From Vandiemenella viatica (taxonomy: Eukaryota > Arthropoda > Insecta > Orthoptera > Morabidae): a DNA stretch of 64,000 nt. The notes beneath the pieces are model-generated. The model did no database searches, was not told the DNA's origin, and was given only the letters and a program-made list of their open reading frames with translations. Numbering within the stretch: the stretch's first letter is position 1; every line of letters begins with the position of its first letter. The stretch is taken from the NCBI GenBank assembly GCA_031002005.1, contig CM061921.1, forward strand, positions 127,130,597-127,194,596. The letters are read 5' to 3'. The position numbers and the translations under genes are program-made. Of the stretch, positions 1 to 9,330 are shown piece by piece.

Positions 1-133
1 ATATTGGTGGCATTTTTTTCAACATTTTCCAGAAACTTAGCATATTTTTGGTATTTTCTAAACATAGATTTGGCATAAAATAATTTTTTAGAGTTGGCAG
101 CACTGGCACATAGACAAGTCGGGGGAAGGGGCA

Positions 134-442
134 GTGCGAGGTAGCATCGCCATCCGTTTAGACGATAACAGGTATTATGATCAGCCCTGGATGCATGGTC
201 ATGTACAGCGTACACAGGCAGATCTGAAATGTGCATTGAGTCAGGCTGACCGAGCACACATTGGTCTGATGGATGTTTCTTGCATTACACGGAGTTACCA
301 TACCTCCCATGGACTCCACCTGAATGTTTGGGGCAAGCAGAAGCTAACACAACTGATTGACAGTAGCATCAGGAGAGGCAGGTTGGATGTGCGCCCCATC
401 CCAGTGGTAATTGGTGGTAGAACTCAGTCTTTTTTAGGCTAA
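134..442 (+). pseudogene. SGNH/esterase-like C-terminal remnant of LINE A ORF1
   Basis: A 102-residue open stretch ends with the motif HGLHLNVWGK near residues 59-68, the region carrying the catalytic-type Asp/His block in SGNH-like domains of CR1-family ORF1 proteins. A preceding tract with conserved Arg-Tyr (TRSYHTSHG) fits the same domain end. The N-terminal half with the GDS serine block is not visible, so this is a truncated domain. It lies just upstream of the endonuclease frame of the same element. The role in retrotransposition is uncertain even for intact relatives. The assignment rests on the short motif alone. Confidence 0.6.
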
Positions 443-517
443 ACGTCAAGAGTAGGAAGAGTTATTTAAGAAATGTACATAATGATATGAAATAAAGAAC
501 ATCAGTCTAAAATAGCT

Positions 518-1533
518 TTGTTCCATCAGAACATTAGGGGTATCTCAAGCAAACTTCATGAATTGATAATATCTATAGAAGAAACCCAAAAATCATTGAA
601 TCTTAACATAAATATCATATGTCTGACAGAACACCACCTGAAGAATTCTGAAATATGTCTCCTCCCTTTTATTGGATACAGATTAGCTTCATGTTATTGC
701 AGGTCACAGATGAGAATGGGTGGTGTAGGAATATATGTAAGAGAAAATACTGAAACAAAATCATTAGATCTAAGTAAATACTGTATAGAACAAGATTTTT
801 AATGTTGTGCAATACAGTTAGAATTAGATAACAAATATTTTATAGTGCTGACAGTTTATAGGGCTCCCACAGGAGACTTCAGTAAATTTTGTAATAAAGT
901 TGAAGTGGTTCTATAAATTTATCATGAACTAAAAGGGAAATTATCCTCTGTGGAGACATTAACAGAAATTTTGCTGTAGAATGTAACCAGACAGATTATC
1001 TTCAAGGCATGCTTAGATCATTCAATCTGTATCAAACTGTAAATTTCCCAACTAGAATACAAAAAGATAGTAGTACCATTATTGATAACATTTTTGTAGA
1101 GCACAATAAATTAGAAATACATGGAACAGTTCCAAAGGAAAATGGTTTGTCGGACATTAATGCTCAAATAATTACTTTGGATATTGTGGAAAATGAAAAT
1201 AACAAAAAGAAAGAATTTGTCAAAATTAGGCCACTAAAGAGCGATTTAATAAAAACATTAAATGATGAACTTCTCAATGAGGACTGGAGCACTGTTTATA
1301 AATTAAAAGGGGTAAACAATAAATTCAATTACTTTCACCAAAGGTTTTTGGAAATTTACGATAGGTGTCTTCCTACAAAACTAGCTCCAAATGGTCAAAA
1401 ACGAGTAAACAAAAATTGGGTTATAGTTGGTATTAAAACATCTTGCAGACATAAAAGGGAATTGTATGTAAATTTAGGAATACTGATAATATGCTTCTCA
1501 GACAGCGTTACAAAACTTACTGTAGAATTTTAA
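518..1533 (+). pseudogene. LINE A endonuclease (EEP/AP-type) and linker, broken
   Basis: The start reads FHQNIRGISSK, the usual beginning of an AP-like endonuclease. It continues with ICLTEHHL (the catalytic Glu block) and MGGVGIYVRE, then a stop near 800. In another frame the segment IILCGDINRN (about 944-975) and NFPTRIQ follow, typical of the GD.N block. The final catalytic block, normally S-D-H, reads LSDIN here, so the His is replaced. After it comes the linker towards the RT. The intact enzyme would nick target DNA to prime reverse transcription. This copy has at least two frame breaks and a lost active-site residue. Confidence 0.75.
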
Positions 1534-1775
1534 CCAAAGTAATAAAAGAAGCTAAGCGTTTGGCCATAAATGATGAGATATGTAGTTCAGATAATAAGAT
1601 AAAAAGTGTTTGAAACAGTATTAAAATAGAAACAACTGTATCACCCCTTGAACATTAACCTATATCATTAAGCATTAACGATAAACTTGTAAATGACCCC
1701 TCTTATATAGCAAGTGCTATTAATAACTACTTCTTAACAGTTGCTGAAAAAACAAAAGGAAAATATATTGGGAAT

Positions 1776-2821
1776 ATGGATGCTATAGCAATACTTAAAC
1801 CCTTGTCACCAAAAACAGCATCTATGTCTCTATTTCCCACCAGTCAAAATGAAATTGAAAAAATTATTAAATCCCTCAAAAACAAAAAGTCATTTGATTA
1901 TGAAGAGGTTTCAACCCATATAATGAAACAATGTAACACCAGCATTAGTAGAGTTATAAGTCATATTTGTAATAGTTCTTTTGAAGAAGGTATCTTCCTG
2001 ACTCACTCAAGAAGTCAATAATCAAACCGCTTAATAAAAAGGGTGATACCTCAAAGATTGAGAATTACAGACCCATTTCACTTCTATCAGCATTTTCAAA
2101 AATCTTTGAAAAAGCAATGTATAGAATGGTGTATGCACATCTACAAAAGAATGACCTCGTCAGTAAAGTACAGTTTGGTTTTAGGCAAGGTGTTTCAACA
2201 GATTCAGCAATTTTTGCTTTTGTAAACAATATACTGTAATCAATGCATAAAAAATTAAATTCCCTAGGTATATTCTGTGATCTTGATAAGGCTTTAGACT
2301 GTGTTGATCATGAGATTCTCCTAGATAAATTAGACCAATATGGAGTTGGTTGTAAGCCAGGACTTTGGTTTAAATCATACTTGGAAATTAGAAAGAGATG
2401 TTTATCACTGAAAGATGCTAATACAGGAGATGTTATAAACTCAGAATGGGGTATTGTTAAATGTGGTGTGCCTCAGGGTTCAATTCTTGGCCCTCTGCTG
2501 TTCTTAATCTATATAAATGATCTCCCACATATACTAGGTGATAATGAATATGTGGTGCTCTTTGCAGATGATACTAATGTATCGTTGAAAAACCAATCAG
2601 TACATAACCTTGAAAACGCTGCAAATGAAGCTATAAAGAAAATAAACAGGTGGTTTAATGCTAACAAACTAATACTTAATGTAGAAAAGACACAGTTACT
2701 TCAGTTTGTTACAAAAAATAAAACAACAGACAGATACAATGTGATATCAGAAGGAAAAGCAATTAATGAAAGCAGTTTTACAAAATTCCTGGGTGTATAT
2801 ATAGATAACAAATTGAACTGA
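1776..2821 (+). pseudogene. LINE A reverse transcriptase domain, broken
   Basis: RT motifs are read in order: fingers region about 1776-2220 in two frames, then an uninterrupted 192-codon stretch (2243-2821) with CDLDKALDCVDHEIL (motif A), GVPQGSILGPLLFLIYIND (motif B) and LFADDTN (motif C with both Asp retained), ending with KFLGVYIDNKLN before a stop. Such an RT copies its own RNA at a nicked chromosomal site. Motif B and C residues are intact, but stops around 2020, 2225 and 2821 make the whole inactive. The C-terminal part continues in other frames to about 3440. Confidence 0.85.
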
Positions 2822-2859
2822 AAACAATAGATTCAAAAACTTCTTAAAAAAACTGAATT

Positions 2860-3441
2860 CTGCAATATTTGAATATTTTCACTCCCTGCTCACTTATGGC
2901 ATCTTATTCTGGGGGAACTCGTCACAAGCACAGAGGGTATTTAAATTTCAAAAGCATGCTGTAAGAACTATTTGTTGTGCAAGCCCACGAACATCTTGCA
3001 GAAATATATTTAAAAACCTAGCTGTACTAACAATGCCAGCACAGTATGTATACTCACTACTATCATTTGTAGTGGAAATAGGTGCAGGATAGGGGGAAGA
3101 TGGGTGTGTAGGGAAATTGGCACCGGAGCCTGTGTTCCATTGCAGTTAAATTAAATTAAATTAAATTAAATCCTGAACACTTCAGTCTTAATCCTGACAT
3201 ACATAGCCATAATACTAGGAATAAATATAATGTTTACAAGGATTACAAATCACTGTCAATTGTACAGAAAGGGATAAAATTTACTGGAGCTTGCTTATTC
3301 AATGTCTTACCAACAGAAATTAAATATTATCTACAAAAACTCAACTACTTTAAGTCCAAACTGAAAGAGTTTCTGCTTCAGAACCCATTTTACTCTATGA
3401 AAGAATTTTCCTCTTGGAATTTGGTAACTAAGAATGACTGA
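2860..3441 (+). pseudogene. LINE A RT C-terminal (thumb/tail) region
   Basis: After a deletion near 2860 the family's C-terminal region continues: segments such as LLTYGILFWG and RTICCASPR (about 2885-2990), then, beyond the nested insert at 3080-3170, a stretch ending in FKSKLKEFLLQNPFYS and a stop near 3440. It matches, in order, the minus-strand copy at 53110-53607. This is the usual tail of CR1-like ORF2. It is interrupted by the LINE-B tail and by frame breaks. Confidence 0.7.
3080..3170 (+). mobile_element. LINE-B 3' tail inserted in LINE A
   Basis: This short block carries the shared LINE-B 3' end: GTGTAGGGAAATTGG, then CACCGGAGCC, TTCCATTGCA and four or five ATTAA-type units. The same ending occurs at 6355-6415, 19540-19597 and, reversed, 57737-57790. 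On either side the LINE A frame resumes (compare the uninterrupted minus copy near 53240), so it is a severely 5'-truncated insertion. The sequence AAAT at both edges may be a minimal target duplication. Confidence 0.7.
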
Positions 3442-3559
3442 TAAAATAGTTTATTTGGTGTATGGAAGGGGAAGGAGTCAAAGTTGTCCACAATTACTAG
3501 AATGATATATGGCTTTTCTTACAATTAAACTTTTGACAAATGAAGAAATTACACTGTTT

Positions 3560-4010
3560 ACAAAATTCACTAATATATAGTTACTAACATGGGATAACAT
3601 GAACTCAAAAATTGCTGTGAAAAAATTATCATGCTAACAGGTTTTTAAGTAATTGACTGCTAATGAGATATTGGTAATATGATTGATATTGTTAATAAGT
3701 GTGTTTACTGTTCCACATAAATAGTAACTAACATGGTATAATATATAGTTGTAGATTACAGTGAAACTTGTAATGGTAACTTGTTGGTAAGAAAATAACT
3801 GGTTATTAGATGCTGGTAACAAGTGGATATACTGTTCCACATAATAAGTATTAATTAACTTGGGATTGTATTTGTAGATTACAGGGGATATTGATTATAC
3901 TAATGTGATGTAGCTAACTTGTTATCAATATATAATAATAATAATATCTATTATATAGTAATATAATTGACATTATTAATAAGTGTATGTACTGTTCCAC
4001 ATCCCCGAGA
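3560..4010 (+). repeat. LINE A 3' UTR tandem units
   Basis: The 3' UTR contains diverged units of roughly 120-160 bases. Each carries a TAGTAACTAACATGG-like block (near 3577, 3720 and, weaker, 3845) and a TACTGTTCCACAT block (starting about 3707, 3831 and 3991). The minus-strand LINE A copy shows the same blocks between 52460 and 52150, so the arrangement belongs to the family and not to this copy. No function is known to me. It could be a template-recognition or packaging region of the RNA. Confidence 0.65.
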
Positions 4011-4027
4011 TTATTCTCACATGGGAT
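4001..4027 (+). other. Terminal hairpin of LINE A 3' end
   Basis: ATCCC at 4001-4005 can pair with GGGAT at 4023-4027, and GAGA at 4007-4010 with TCTC at 4015-4018 around a TTAT loop. The minus-strand copy keeps the same GAGA-NNNN-TCTC core and outer CCC/GGG at 52133-52160. In both copies it is the last thing before the element ends. This fits the 3' stem-loops that some LINEs use for RT recognition, but that role is inferred here. Confidence 0.5.
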
Positions 4028-4056
4028 CTATCTATCTATCTATCTATCTATCTACC
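4026..4056 (+). repeat. (CTAT)n microsatellite tail of LINE A
   Basis: About seven CTAT units follow the terminal hairpin directly. The minus-strand copy has only short TATC remnants in the same place. It is the LINE A 3' tail, probably expanded by slippage. Confidence 0.8.
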
Positions 4057-4479
4057 ATAGATCTACACTGTTGGAAGTACTACACCCATTTCACCACCTC
4101 TTGGAGTTGAAAATTTATTCCAACGTCATATACTTAGTGAGTTTCCTTTGAGAAGTGGGCAATTACATTTTTGATAGTAAAATTGGGGGGTTTGAATGGA
4201 ATTTTTCTTTTGACAGAACATAAGTATGGTAAGAAAACCATTGGGAATCACCAATATATCCATCGAGTATGACCTCATAATATTAACTAAGACTACTATT
4301 TGTGGTTTCTGTATTTCAATTATTCACCAAATTTTATTTCTTACTTCAATATACTCCTCCAGTTCAGTAGTAACAGCCTTATACTTGGCCTTGTCACACA
4401 TTTTGGAATACTTTTGACACCACTTGCTGTGACTATTTTATTGTTTCCTCAGCCCCAGAATCTCTCTAACGTTTATACT
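4057..4479. other. Unassigned spacer
   Basis: AT-rich sequence between LINE A and a SINE. Short open frames occur on the plus strand at 4226-4417 and 4300-4509, but they overlap one another, show no recognisable motif and run into the SINE. I see no gene here. Confidence 0.6.
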
Positions 4480-4655
4480 GAGCGTGGTAGGTGTGCAGTA
4501 ATGCTGTGACGCCGTATTCGAGAGAACGCTGGTTTGAATCCACATTCGGCCATCCAGATGGCAGTTTCCATGGTTCCCCAAAATTTTTACGATTTCTCTC
4601 ATCGTGCATGTGTATTATTTTTACCCCTTTCATCATCTATTTCTTTCCCTCACTA
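4480..4655 (+). mobile_element. SINE family 1, copy a (tRNA-derived, diverged)
   Basis: The head GAGCGTGGTAGGTGTGCAG aligns with the A-box region of the better copy at 28562, and GGTTTGAATCC is a Pol III B box, followed by the family body CATTCGGCCATCCAGATGGC and further diverged sequence. At least eight copies of this family occur in the window, on both strands. The 3' part is degraded, so the end is approximate. Confidence 0.65.
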
Positions 4656-4856
4656 CTGGAAGTAGGATCCCTTTAAGTTTTTTCTAATCATTCAGAATGT
4701 AAACACATGTATGTAGGTGCAGGCCATGCTTAGTGGAATCTCACATATCAGTGGTATCCACAAGCAGTAGTAAGGGCCTTATTACACTAGGCCACCAGGC
4801 GGCGCAACCAGCTGCGCGACTAGTGGTGCTACTCGTCACTGGGCATTGAGTCTTTA

Positions 4857-4895
4857 TGGAGCTTATTACACTAGGCCACCTAGTGGCACGGCCAG
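4857..4895 (+). repeat. Second copy of the Harbinger left end
   Basis: GGAGCTTATTACACTAGGCC repeats the element's left terminal motif 84 bases further in and continues with CACCTAGTGGC, as the terminus itself continues with CACCAGGCGGC. Either the element has internal subterminal repeats or a second short copy inserted next to the first. Confidence 0.6.
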
Positions 4896-5039
4896 TCTTG
4901 CCACCACTCAATCAGTCTACTGTTCATTAGTGATGAGGTAACATGTCTGATAACAAGCTTACACATATGCTCCTTCTTGTACTTTAGGATTTTAAAATTA
5001 CAGAGATATTGAGTGACTAGTTCAGTGAGACAACTAGGG

Positions 5040-6418
5040 ACAATCATCCTGTGATGGGAGGTAATGAATCAGAGGAGAGCCTCCTAAAAGTATAAATCAG
5101 GAAACTATTAAATTTGAAATAAATTCTCAGCAAATTATGAAGAAACTCAAAAAGCTAAAAAAACTTAAAGGGACTGGTGTAGAAAATATTACTACAGATT
5201 ATTAAAGATTGTGGGATATGATATTGTACCTTACCCTGAAATTTTATTTAAAATGGACTGGGGTATTACTGCTTACTAGAGGATTGGAAAAGGGCGATAG
5301 TAGTACCGGTTCATAAAGTAGGGGTTACAAATAGGGCTGAAAATTACAGACCAATTATTTTGACATCAGTGATATGCAAAATGATGGAGAGATTGATTTG
5401 CAACTATATCAGAAATGTCTGTGAAGAAAGAAACTGGTTTTCATATCAACAACATGGCAAGTATATTCATGTGAATCTCAGATGGTGGGATATATGCAAG
5501 TTATTTCAGATGATTTGGACAAGGGAGGCCAAGTTGATAGTGTGGCATTAGATCTTTTTAAGGTATTTGGCAGAGTGAGACATAAAATGGTTTTAAATAA
5601 TCTGAAATCTATTGGATTGGATGAAAAAGTTACTTGCTGGGAAGAGGAATTCTTAAAGGCCAGAAAACCAAGTATTAGAGTAGGAAATACATTATCAAAA
5701 GAGGTGAAAGTAAATATGGAGTGCCACTGGGTAGTGTATTGGGACCGCTGCTGTTCATTATTCTAATGAATGACTGTGTTGATGAGTTACTGTCAGAATC
5801 TAGGTATTTTGTAGGTGATATAATGTTATACAGTAGGATAAAAACAGGTGAAGACTGAGAAAAGCTCCAAGGGGGCCTGGATAGAATATCTAAATGGGTA
5901 GGCCAGCATGGAATGAAGATAAATGCCAAGAAGAGTCAGCTTATAAGGTACAAACACAAAAAAACTAAAGGGTAATTATGATAACAAGATGGGGTCAGAA
6001 TTGCTTGCTGAAAGCGTGAAGTGTAAATATCTTGGCATAACATTTGATATAAAAAAACTCAACTGGGTACATTGGGCAGCTCGTAGAAAAAGGTTAAAAA
6101 ATCCTTCATTTACTGGAGCGGGTGATGAGAGGATGTACTAGAGAAGTTAGGGAGTTGGGTTACAAAACTTTGGTCACATCATTGGTTGAATATGGTGGTG
6201 TAGTTTGGGTCCCACATTTTGGTCATCAAATGCAGGAGTTAGAAGGTGTGCAAGGAAGAGCAGCTAGATTTGTTTGTGGAAATTACTGCAGGACCCAGTC
6301 AGTAACTGATATGATAAGAGAGCTGGATTGGGACTTATTGGAGGAAAGGAGTAGGGTGTAGGGAAATTGCCATCAGGATGTTAGTTCCATCGCAATGAAA
6401 TTAATAATTAATTTAAAA
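5040..6418 (+). mobile_element. LINE family B, copy 1 (5'-truncated, degenerate)
   Basis: RT-related segments occur in several frames: PIIL/VKMMERL-type fingers (about 5340-5420), VDSVALDLFKVFGRVRHK (motif A, 5536-5589), a decayed motif B near 5715-5760, the decayed C region, then KCKYLGITFD (about 6020-6050) and a thumb segment at 6122-6361. It ends with the shared tail GGTGTAGGGAAATTGCCATC and TTCCATCGCAATG (6355-6400). It lies inside the Harbinger element and so is younger than it. LINE B is a CR1/L2-like family by its RT motifs. No frame is intact. Confidence 0.75.
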
Positions 6419-6439
6419 AAATATGTAATAAGAAACAGA

Positions 6440-6650
6440 AGGCAAAAGGAGAGAAAGATGCATGTACATCATATTCTATAGTTAAGGGAATCTATACTCT
6501 TTTTGATGAACTGTATTCACATGACCACAAGTTCTTTAATTACTTAAGAATATCTAAATCATCTTTCTTTGAATTGATTTCGTTAATAAAGGTTGATATT
6601 ACCGGGTAAAATATGAAAATGAGAAATGCTTCCGCTTTACCCTTTTGTTT
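6440..6650 (+). pseudogene. Harbinger transposase N-terminal remnant
   Basis: One frame reads SLFDELYSHDHKFFNYLRIS and continues with KSSFFELISLIKVDIT (about 6495-6605). The pattern of a short acidic stretch, KFFNYLR-S and a Phe-Glu-Leu-Leu/Ile helix is typical of the region before the DDE domain in Harbinger-type transposases. The catalytic region is absent. It sits between LINE B1 and the right terminal repeat, as expected for an internally deleted element. Confidence 0.6.
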
Positions 6651-6864
6651 TCTCTACACTCTCACTTCCACTCATTTCTACAGTGACATTCTGTAGTTCA
6701 CTGGACATATTGAACTACACAATTCACGTACAATGCAAGGATAACAGCAAACAGACTGCTCGGCTGTGCAAGTGGCTGGCTGGCTGCGCATCCAGTTTCC
6801 TGCATGCATCGCCAACAGATTCACCGGCTGGTTGCACCACCAGGTGGCCTAGTATAATAAGAGC

Positions 6865-7229
6865 TTAATGCCTAACACAAGCAGTACCTTAGTTTCCATG
6901 TTTACCTGCCGTACAGCATGGTTTAAGTGTGGCCTATCATTGTGATTCAAGACATGTATGCCCCCCCCCCCCCCCAAGTTATTCCCTTCACCATCTTCCT
7001 CAAGTCACTATGTGTATTATTTGACTTGAGTTTCTAACAATTCAATTCCCACTTTCTCTCTCTCTATGGTAAAACCCCTTTAAAGTGATAATATATCCTA
7101 AATCACTTTCCCTAATGTTGCATTAGGTTTGAAAAAAAACTCGTCACCAGGTAAACTGTGCCTAACTGATTCTGCAGAAGAGGGTATACACATCTTTCAT
7201 ATGTAATACCAAGCAGCTGAACCATGTTC
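6865..7229. other. Unassigned spacer with poly-C run
   Basis: A run of 15 C at 6961-6975 is followed by AT-rich sequence. I see no gene or recognisable repeat. Confidence 0.6.
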
Positions 7230-7604
7230 TTACTTTTTCTTCTTGCATGCAACTGTTCCTATAGATCTGCTTTACCTTACCTCTACATAAAACTCTTCTA
7301 TTTTCGTCCACAATTTCTAAAATGTCAGCCACCTTCATCCAGTTTACCCTATTTCTCTTATGGCCAGTTACCAGTTCCCATTCATCCTTTCCATCCTCCG
7401 CACTAGCCCACTAACTTTCCTTTCTGCCTCTAGAGGTGGATACTGAAGGACCCTTATAATATCGTCTGTCTCACTGATCATTTTGCCCATCTCCCTGATC
7501 CTTTCATACTGCTCTGAAAGTTTCCTTTGCCTAAAACAAAGTTGACTATACCATAGAAGAGGCTCATTTTGTTCCAGATTTCCCTCTCCACCACATTTAT
7601 ACAT
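7230..7604 (-). pseudogene. Unassigned coding-like remnant
   Basis: On the minus strand a 78-residue frame (7604-7368) reads as charged, helix-like protein with LSEQYERIREMGKMISETDD and ERKVSGLVRRMERM segments, then meets a stop. In a shifted frame the sequence continues with VNWMKVADILEIVDENRR (about 7350-7295). The amphipathic, acid/base-rich character and continuation across a frame break suggest decayed coding sequence, perhaps the ORF1 of a local LINE, but I do not recognise the family. Confidence 0.3.
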
Positions 7605-7920
7605 TTACCCTCACTGAAATCTTCACCATTCACTTATGCCGCACATCTCAGTCATGATTTTTTCCTCTGGTAGAGTAGGATATCTGAACTGAACTGCTTA
7701 CTGGCATTATAACTTCTTCGCTTTAATTTGAGACAGTAAAACCAAGATTACACGCACATCACCTAATGTATTACTGATATGGGTGACCAAATGCTAGTTG
7801 TTTCCATGCTCCCGGAATTGTGCCGTGTCTTAGTATTAATCACCGACGTTAATATTGCGGCATCAGTCGGCCTCGGCAGCAAGATAATCGTTCCATGATT
7901 TAGCTATAGGCTGCTATCTT
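7605..7920. other. Unassigned spacer
   Basis: I see no gene or clear repeat between the coding-like remnant and Penelope-like element 1. Part of it may be the degraded 5' end of that element. Confidence 0.5.
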
Positions 7921-7934
7921 CATGAATACTATTA

Positions 7935-8035
7935 AGATGTTTGGCAATCTCTATCCCCTTTTATATCCGCCTCAGCCATCACTGAGGTTCTTTCGAAAGA
8001 AGTCTGATGTTTTCAGAGTCGATGGCATTATCGAC
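7935..8035 (-). repeat. Inverted copy of Penelope 1 end region
   Basis: This segment matches the reverse complement of 8870-8985: both contain GCAATCTCTA or GCGATCTCTA, CAGCCATCACTGA or GGCCATTACAGACG, and GTTCTTTCGAAAGAAGT. The two arms flank the RT and GIY-YIG pieces, so the copy is bounded by an inverted repeat of about 100 bases. Confidence 0.65.
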
Positions 8036-8055
8036 GGTAAATAAATTCCACGCGC

Positions 8056-8500
8056 TATTATGTAGAAATACAGATGATGGGCAGTGCTCAGTTGAAACCA
8101 CCCTTGTGGCTCCGGTCCGTGGAAGACACATTTATGATTTGGACCCACGGGTTTAGTACTCTCGAAGGGTTCCTGAAGCACTTAAAAATTGCTCATCTTA
8201 ACAGGGAATTTAGAATGGAACTCGAGGAGCAATTTCAGTTCCTAGATGTTTTAGTGAGAAGGTGGTATACTGGGAGCTTGCGGCATTCGGTGTATCATTA
8301 ATCAACACACACATACAGGTATTTGCATGCTGCTTCGTACCACCATCCGGTGACGAAGAGAGGGATAAATAAAATCTTATTAACTAGAGCTGGGAGAGTG
8401 TGAGACCCGAAAAGGTTTTCCGCGGAACTTGAGATACTAGAGCACACGTTCAGGACTAACGGATACAACTCCAAAATCAGTCTACTCTGAATACAGCCAA
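8056..8500 (+). pseudogene. Penelope-like RT C-terminal region, broken
   Basis: The frame at 8074-8301 reads KPPLWLRSVEDTF, where functional relatives carry YVDD, then FLKHLKIAH, FRMELEEQFQFLDVLV and a stop at YH. The following frame continues with the family's HxYLHASxHHP-like block (about 8305-8345) and TRAGRVCDP (about 8383-8410). The enzyme would be the telomerase-related RT of Penelope-like elements. The active-site motif is altered (YVDD replaced by SVED) and the frame is interrupted, so it is dead. The upstream RT fingers are missing. Confidence 0.75.
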
Positions 8501-8712
8501 GTCCCATTGGGCCACCAATACAAATGCGACACCCTCCAACGAAACAACAAACACATCGCGCTAGGTAACTGAATTACCCTACATCAGAGGCCTCATGGTC
8601 GCATTGCCACGCTGTTGAGTAAGGTCGAGGTCAAATCAGTTTAGAAACACAAACAATGATCTGCACATTCTTTATGAATGTAAAGGACAGGCAACCTTCA
8701 CTACAGTCTGCA

Positions 8713-8830
8713 GGGGTTTAGGAGATTCCTTGCAATTGTGGATTGGTCGATTTTGGAGAGACTGGCAGCAGCAGACGAGATTCACAGTTGACTAGAAGCT
8801 GCGAGAACATATCCGCCACTACAAATCAAA
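8713..8830 (+). pseudogene. GIY-YIG endonuclease remnant of Penelope 1
   Basis: The frame reads G-V-stop-EIPCNCGLVDFGETGSS. In the family this is the GIY...YIG core, with a conserved Cys-x-Cys (IPCxCG) between the two halves. The stop codon takes the place of the first Tyr, and YIG has become FGE. The intact domain nicks DNA for Penelope-like retrotransposition. The downstream Arg/His block is not clear. Confidence 0.7.
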
Positions 8831-8869
8831 CACGGGAAAGTCGGCCATCCACGATGTAAATTTAAGGAA

Positions 8870-8985
8870 AGTCATTCCGTTGACTTTGAAAGTACCAAAC
8901 TTCTTTCGAAAGAACGTCTGTAATGGCCAAGGCCGATTAAAGAAGTTCTAGAGATCGCTAAGCAACCTAATAAATTCCATGAAGT
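8870..8985 (+). repeat. Direct-strand arm of Penelope 1 inverted repeat
   Basis: This is the partner of 7935-8035. It contains ACTTCTTTCGAAAGAACGTC and TCTAGAGATCGCTAAGC, and lies just after the GIY-YIG remnant, where the 3' end region of the element is expected. Confidence 0.65.
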
Positions 8986-9330
8986 TCTGCAATATGAATG
9001 TCTTGCGTTGTTGTCGAGAGATCAACTGATGCAACCCAACGACCCAGCGATCCAACCACGTGACAGCTGCACATTCCTGACTGACTGAACTATGCAAACC
9101 TCTCAGAAGACCGTCAGTTTTGCTTAGTAGAGCTTAGACCATCAGCAGGTTGGTATAACACTTTTAAGTGCAGTTCGCCCAGCAAGAAGGTCGAAGAAAT
9201 TTGACCGAAATGTCGTCAATTAATACTTGGATGTCATACCATCACGGGAGCGTAGAAACTATTTATTCCCGTCACGGAATCCTTTCAATGCAAAACATTA
9301 CTAAACTATTTTCCTCAGTTGTCTGCAAGT

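Larger units (their letters stand above)
134..4056 (+). mobile_element. LINE family A, copy 1 (CR1-like non-LTR retrotransposon, degenerate)
   Basis: A nearly full-length non-LTR retrotransposon read in order: the C-terminal part of an SGNH/esterase-like ORF1 (134-442), an endonuclease (518 to about 1200), a reverse transcriptase (1776-2821), a C-terminal domain (about 2870-3440) and a 3' UTR of repeated units ending in a small hairpin and a (CTAT)n tail. Reading frames are broken by stops and frameshifts, and about 66 bases are missing near 2860 relative to the minus-strand copy at 52120-55080. A LINE-B 3' tail sits inside at 3080-3170. Esterase domains in CR1-like ORF1 are known from the literature. 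The 5' end lies before 134 and was not located. Confidence 0.85.
4774..6864. mobile_element. PIF/Harbinger-like DNA transposon, split by LINE B1
   Basis: The left end GGGCCTTATTACACTAGGCC (4774-4793) is matched, inverted, by the right end CCTAGTATAATAAGAGC (6848-6864), and both continue into a CCACC-rich, CAACCAG-ending arm. A second copy of the left motif lies at 4857-4895. TAA precedes the left end and TTA follows the right end, consistent with the 3-base TWA target preference of this superfamily, although the two are not identical. A transposase-like remnant lies at about 6440-6610, and LINE B1 occupies most of the interior. Confidence 0.65.
7921..9250 (+). mobile_element. Penelope-like element 1 (degenerate)
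   Basis: A Penelope-like retroelement fragment: an RT end at 8056-8500, a GIY-YIG-type endonuclease segment at 8713-8830, and an inverted partial duplication of its end region (7935-8035 against 8870-8985) flanking them. Inverted or tandem partial copies are known for Penelope-like elements. Downstream, 9170-9222 holds AAGGTCG...GACCGAAATGTCG, a stem-loop block often seen after this family's ORF. Both boundaries are estimates. Confidence 0.75.

Noticed and set aside
3148..3171. Stand-alone microsatellite (TTAAA)n
   Set aside because: It is the 3' tail of the LINE-B insertion, as in the other LINE-B copies.
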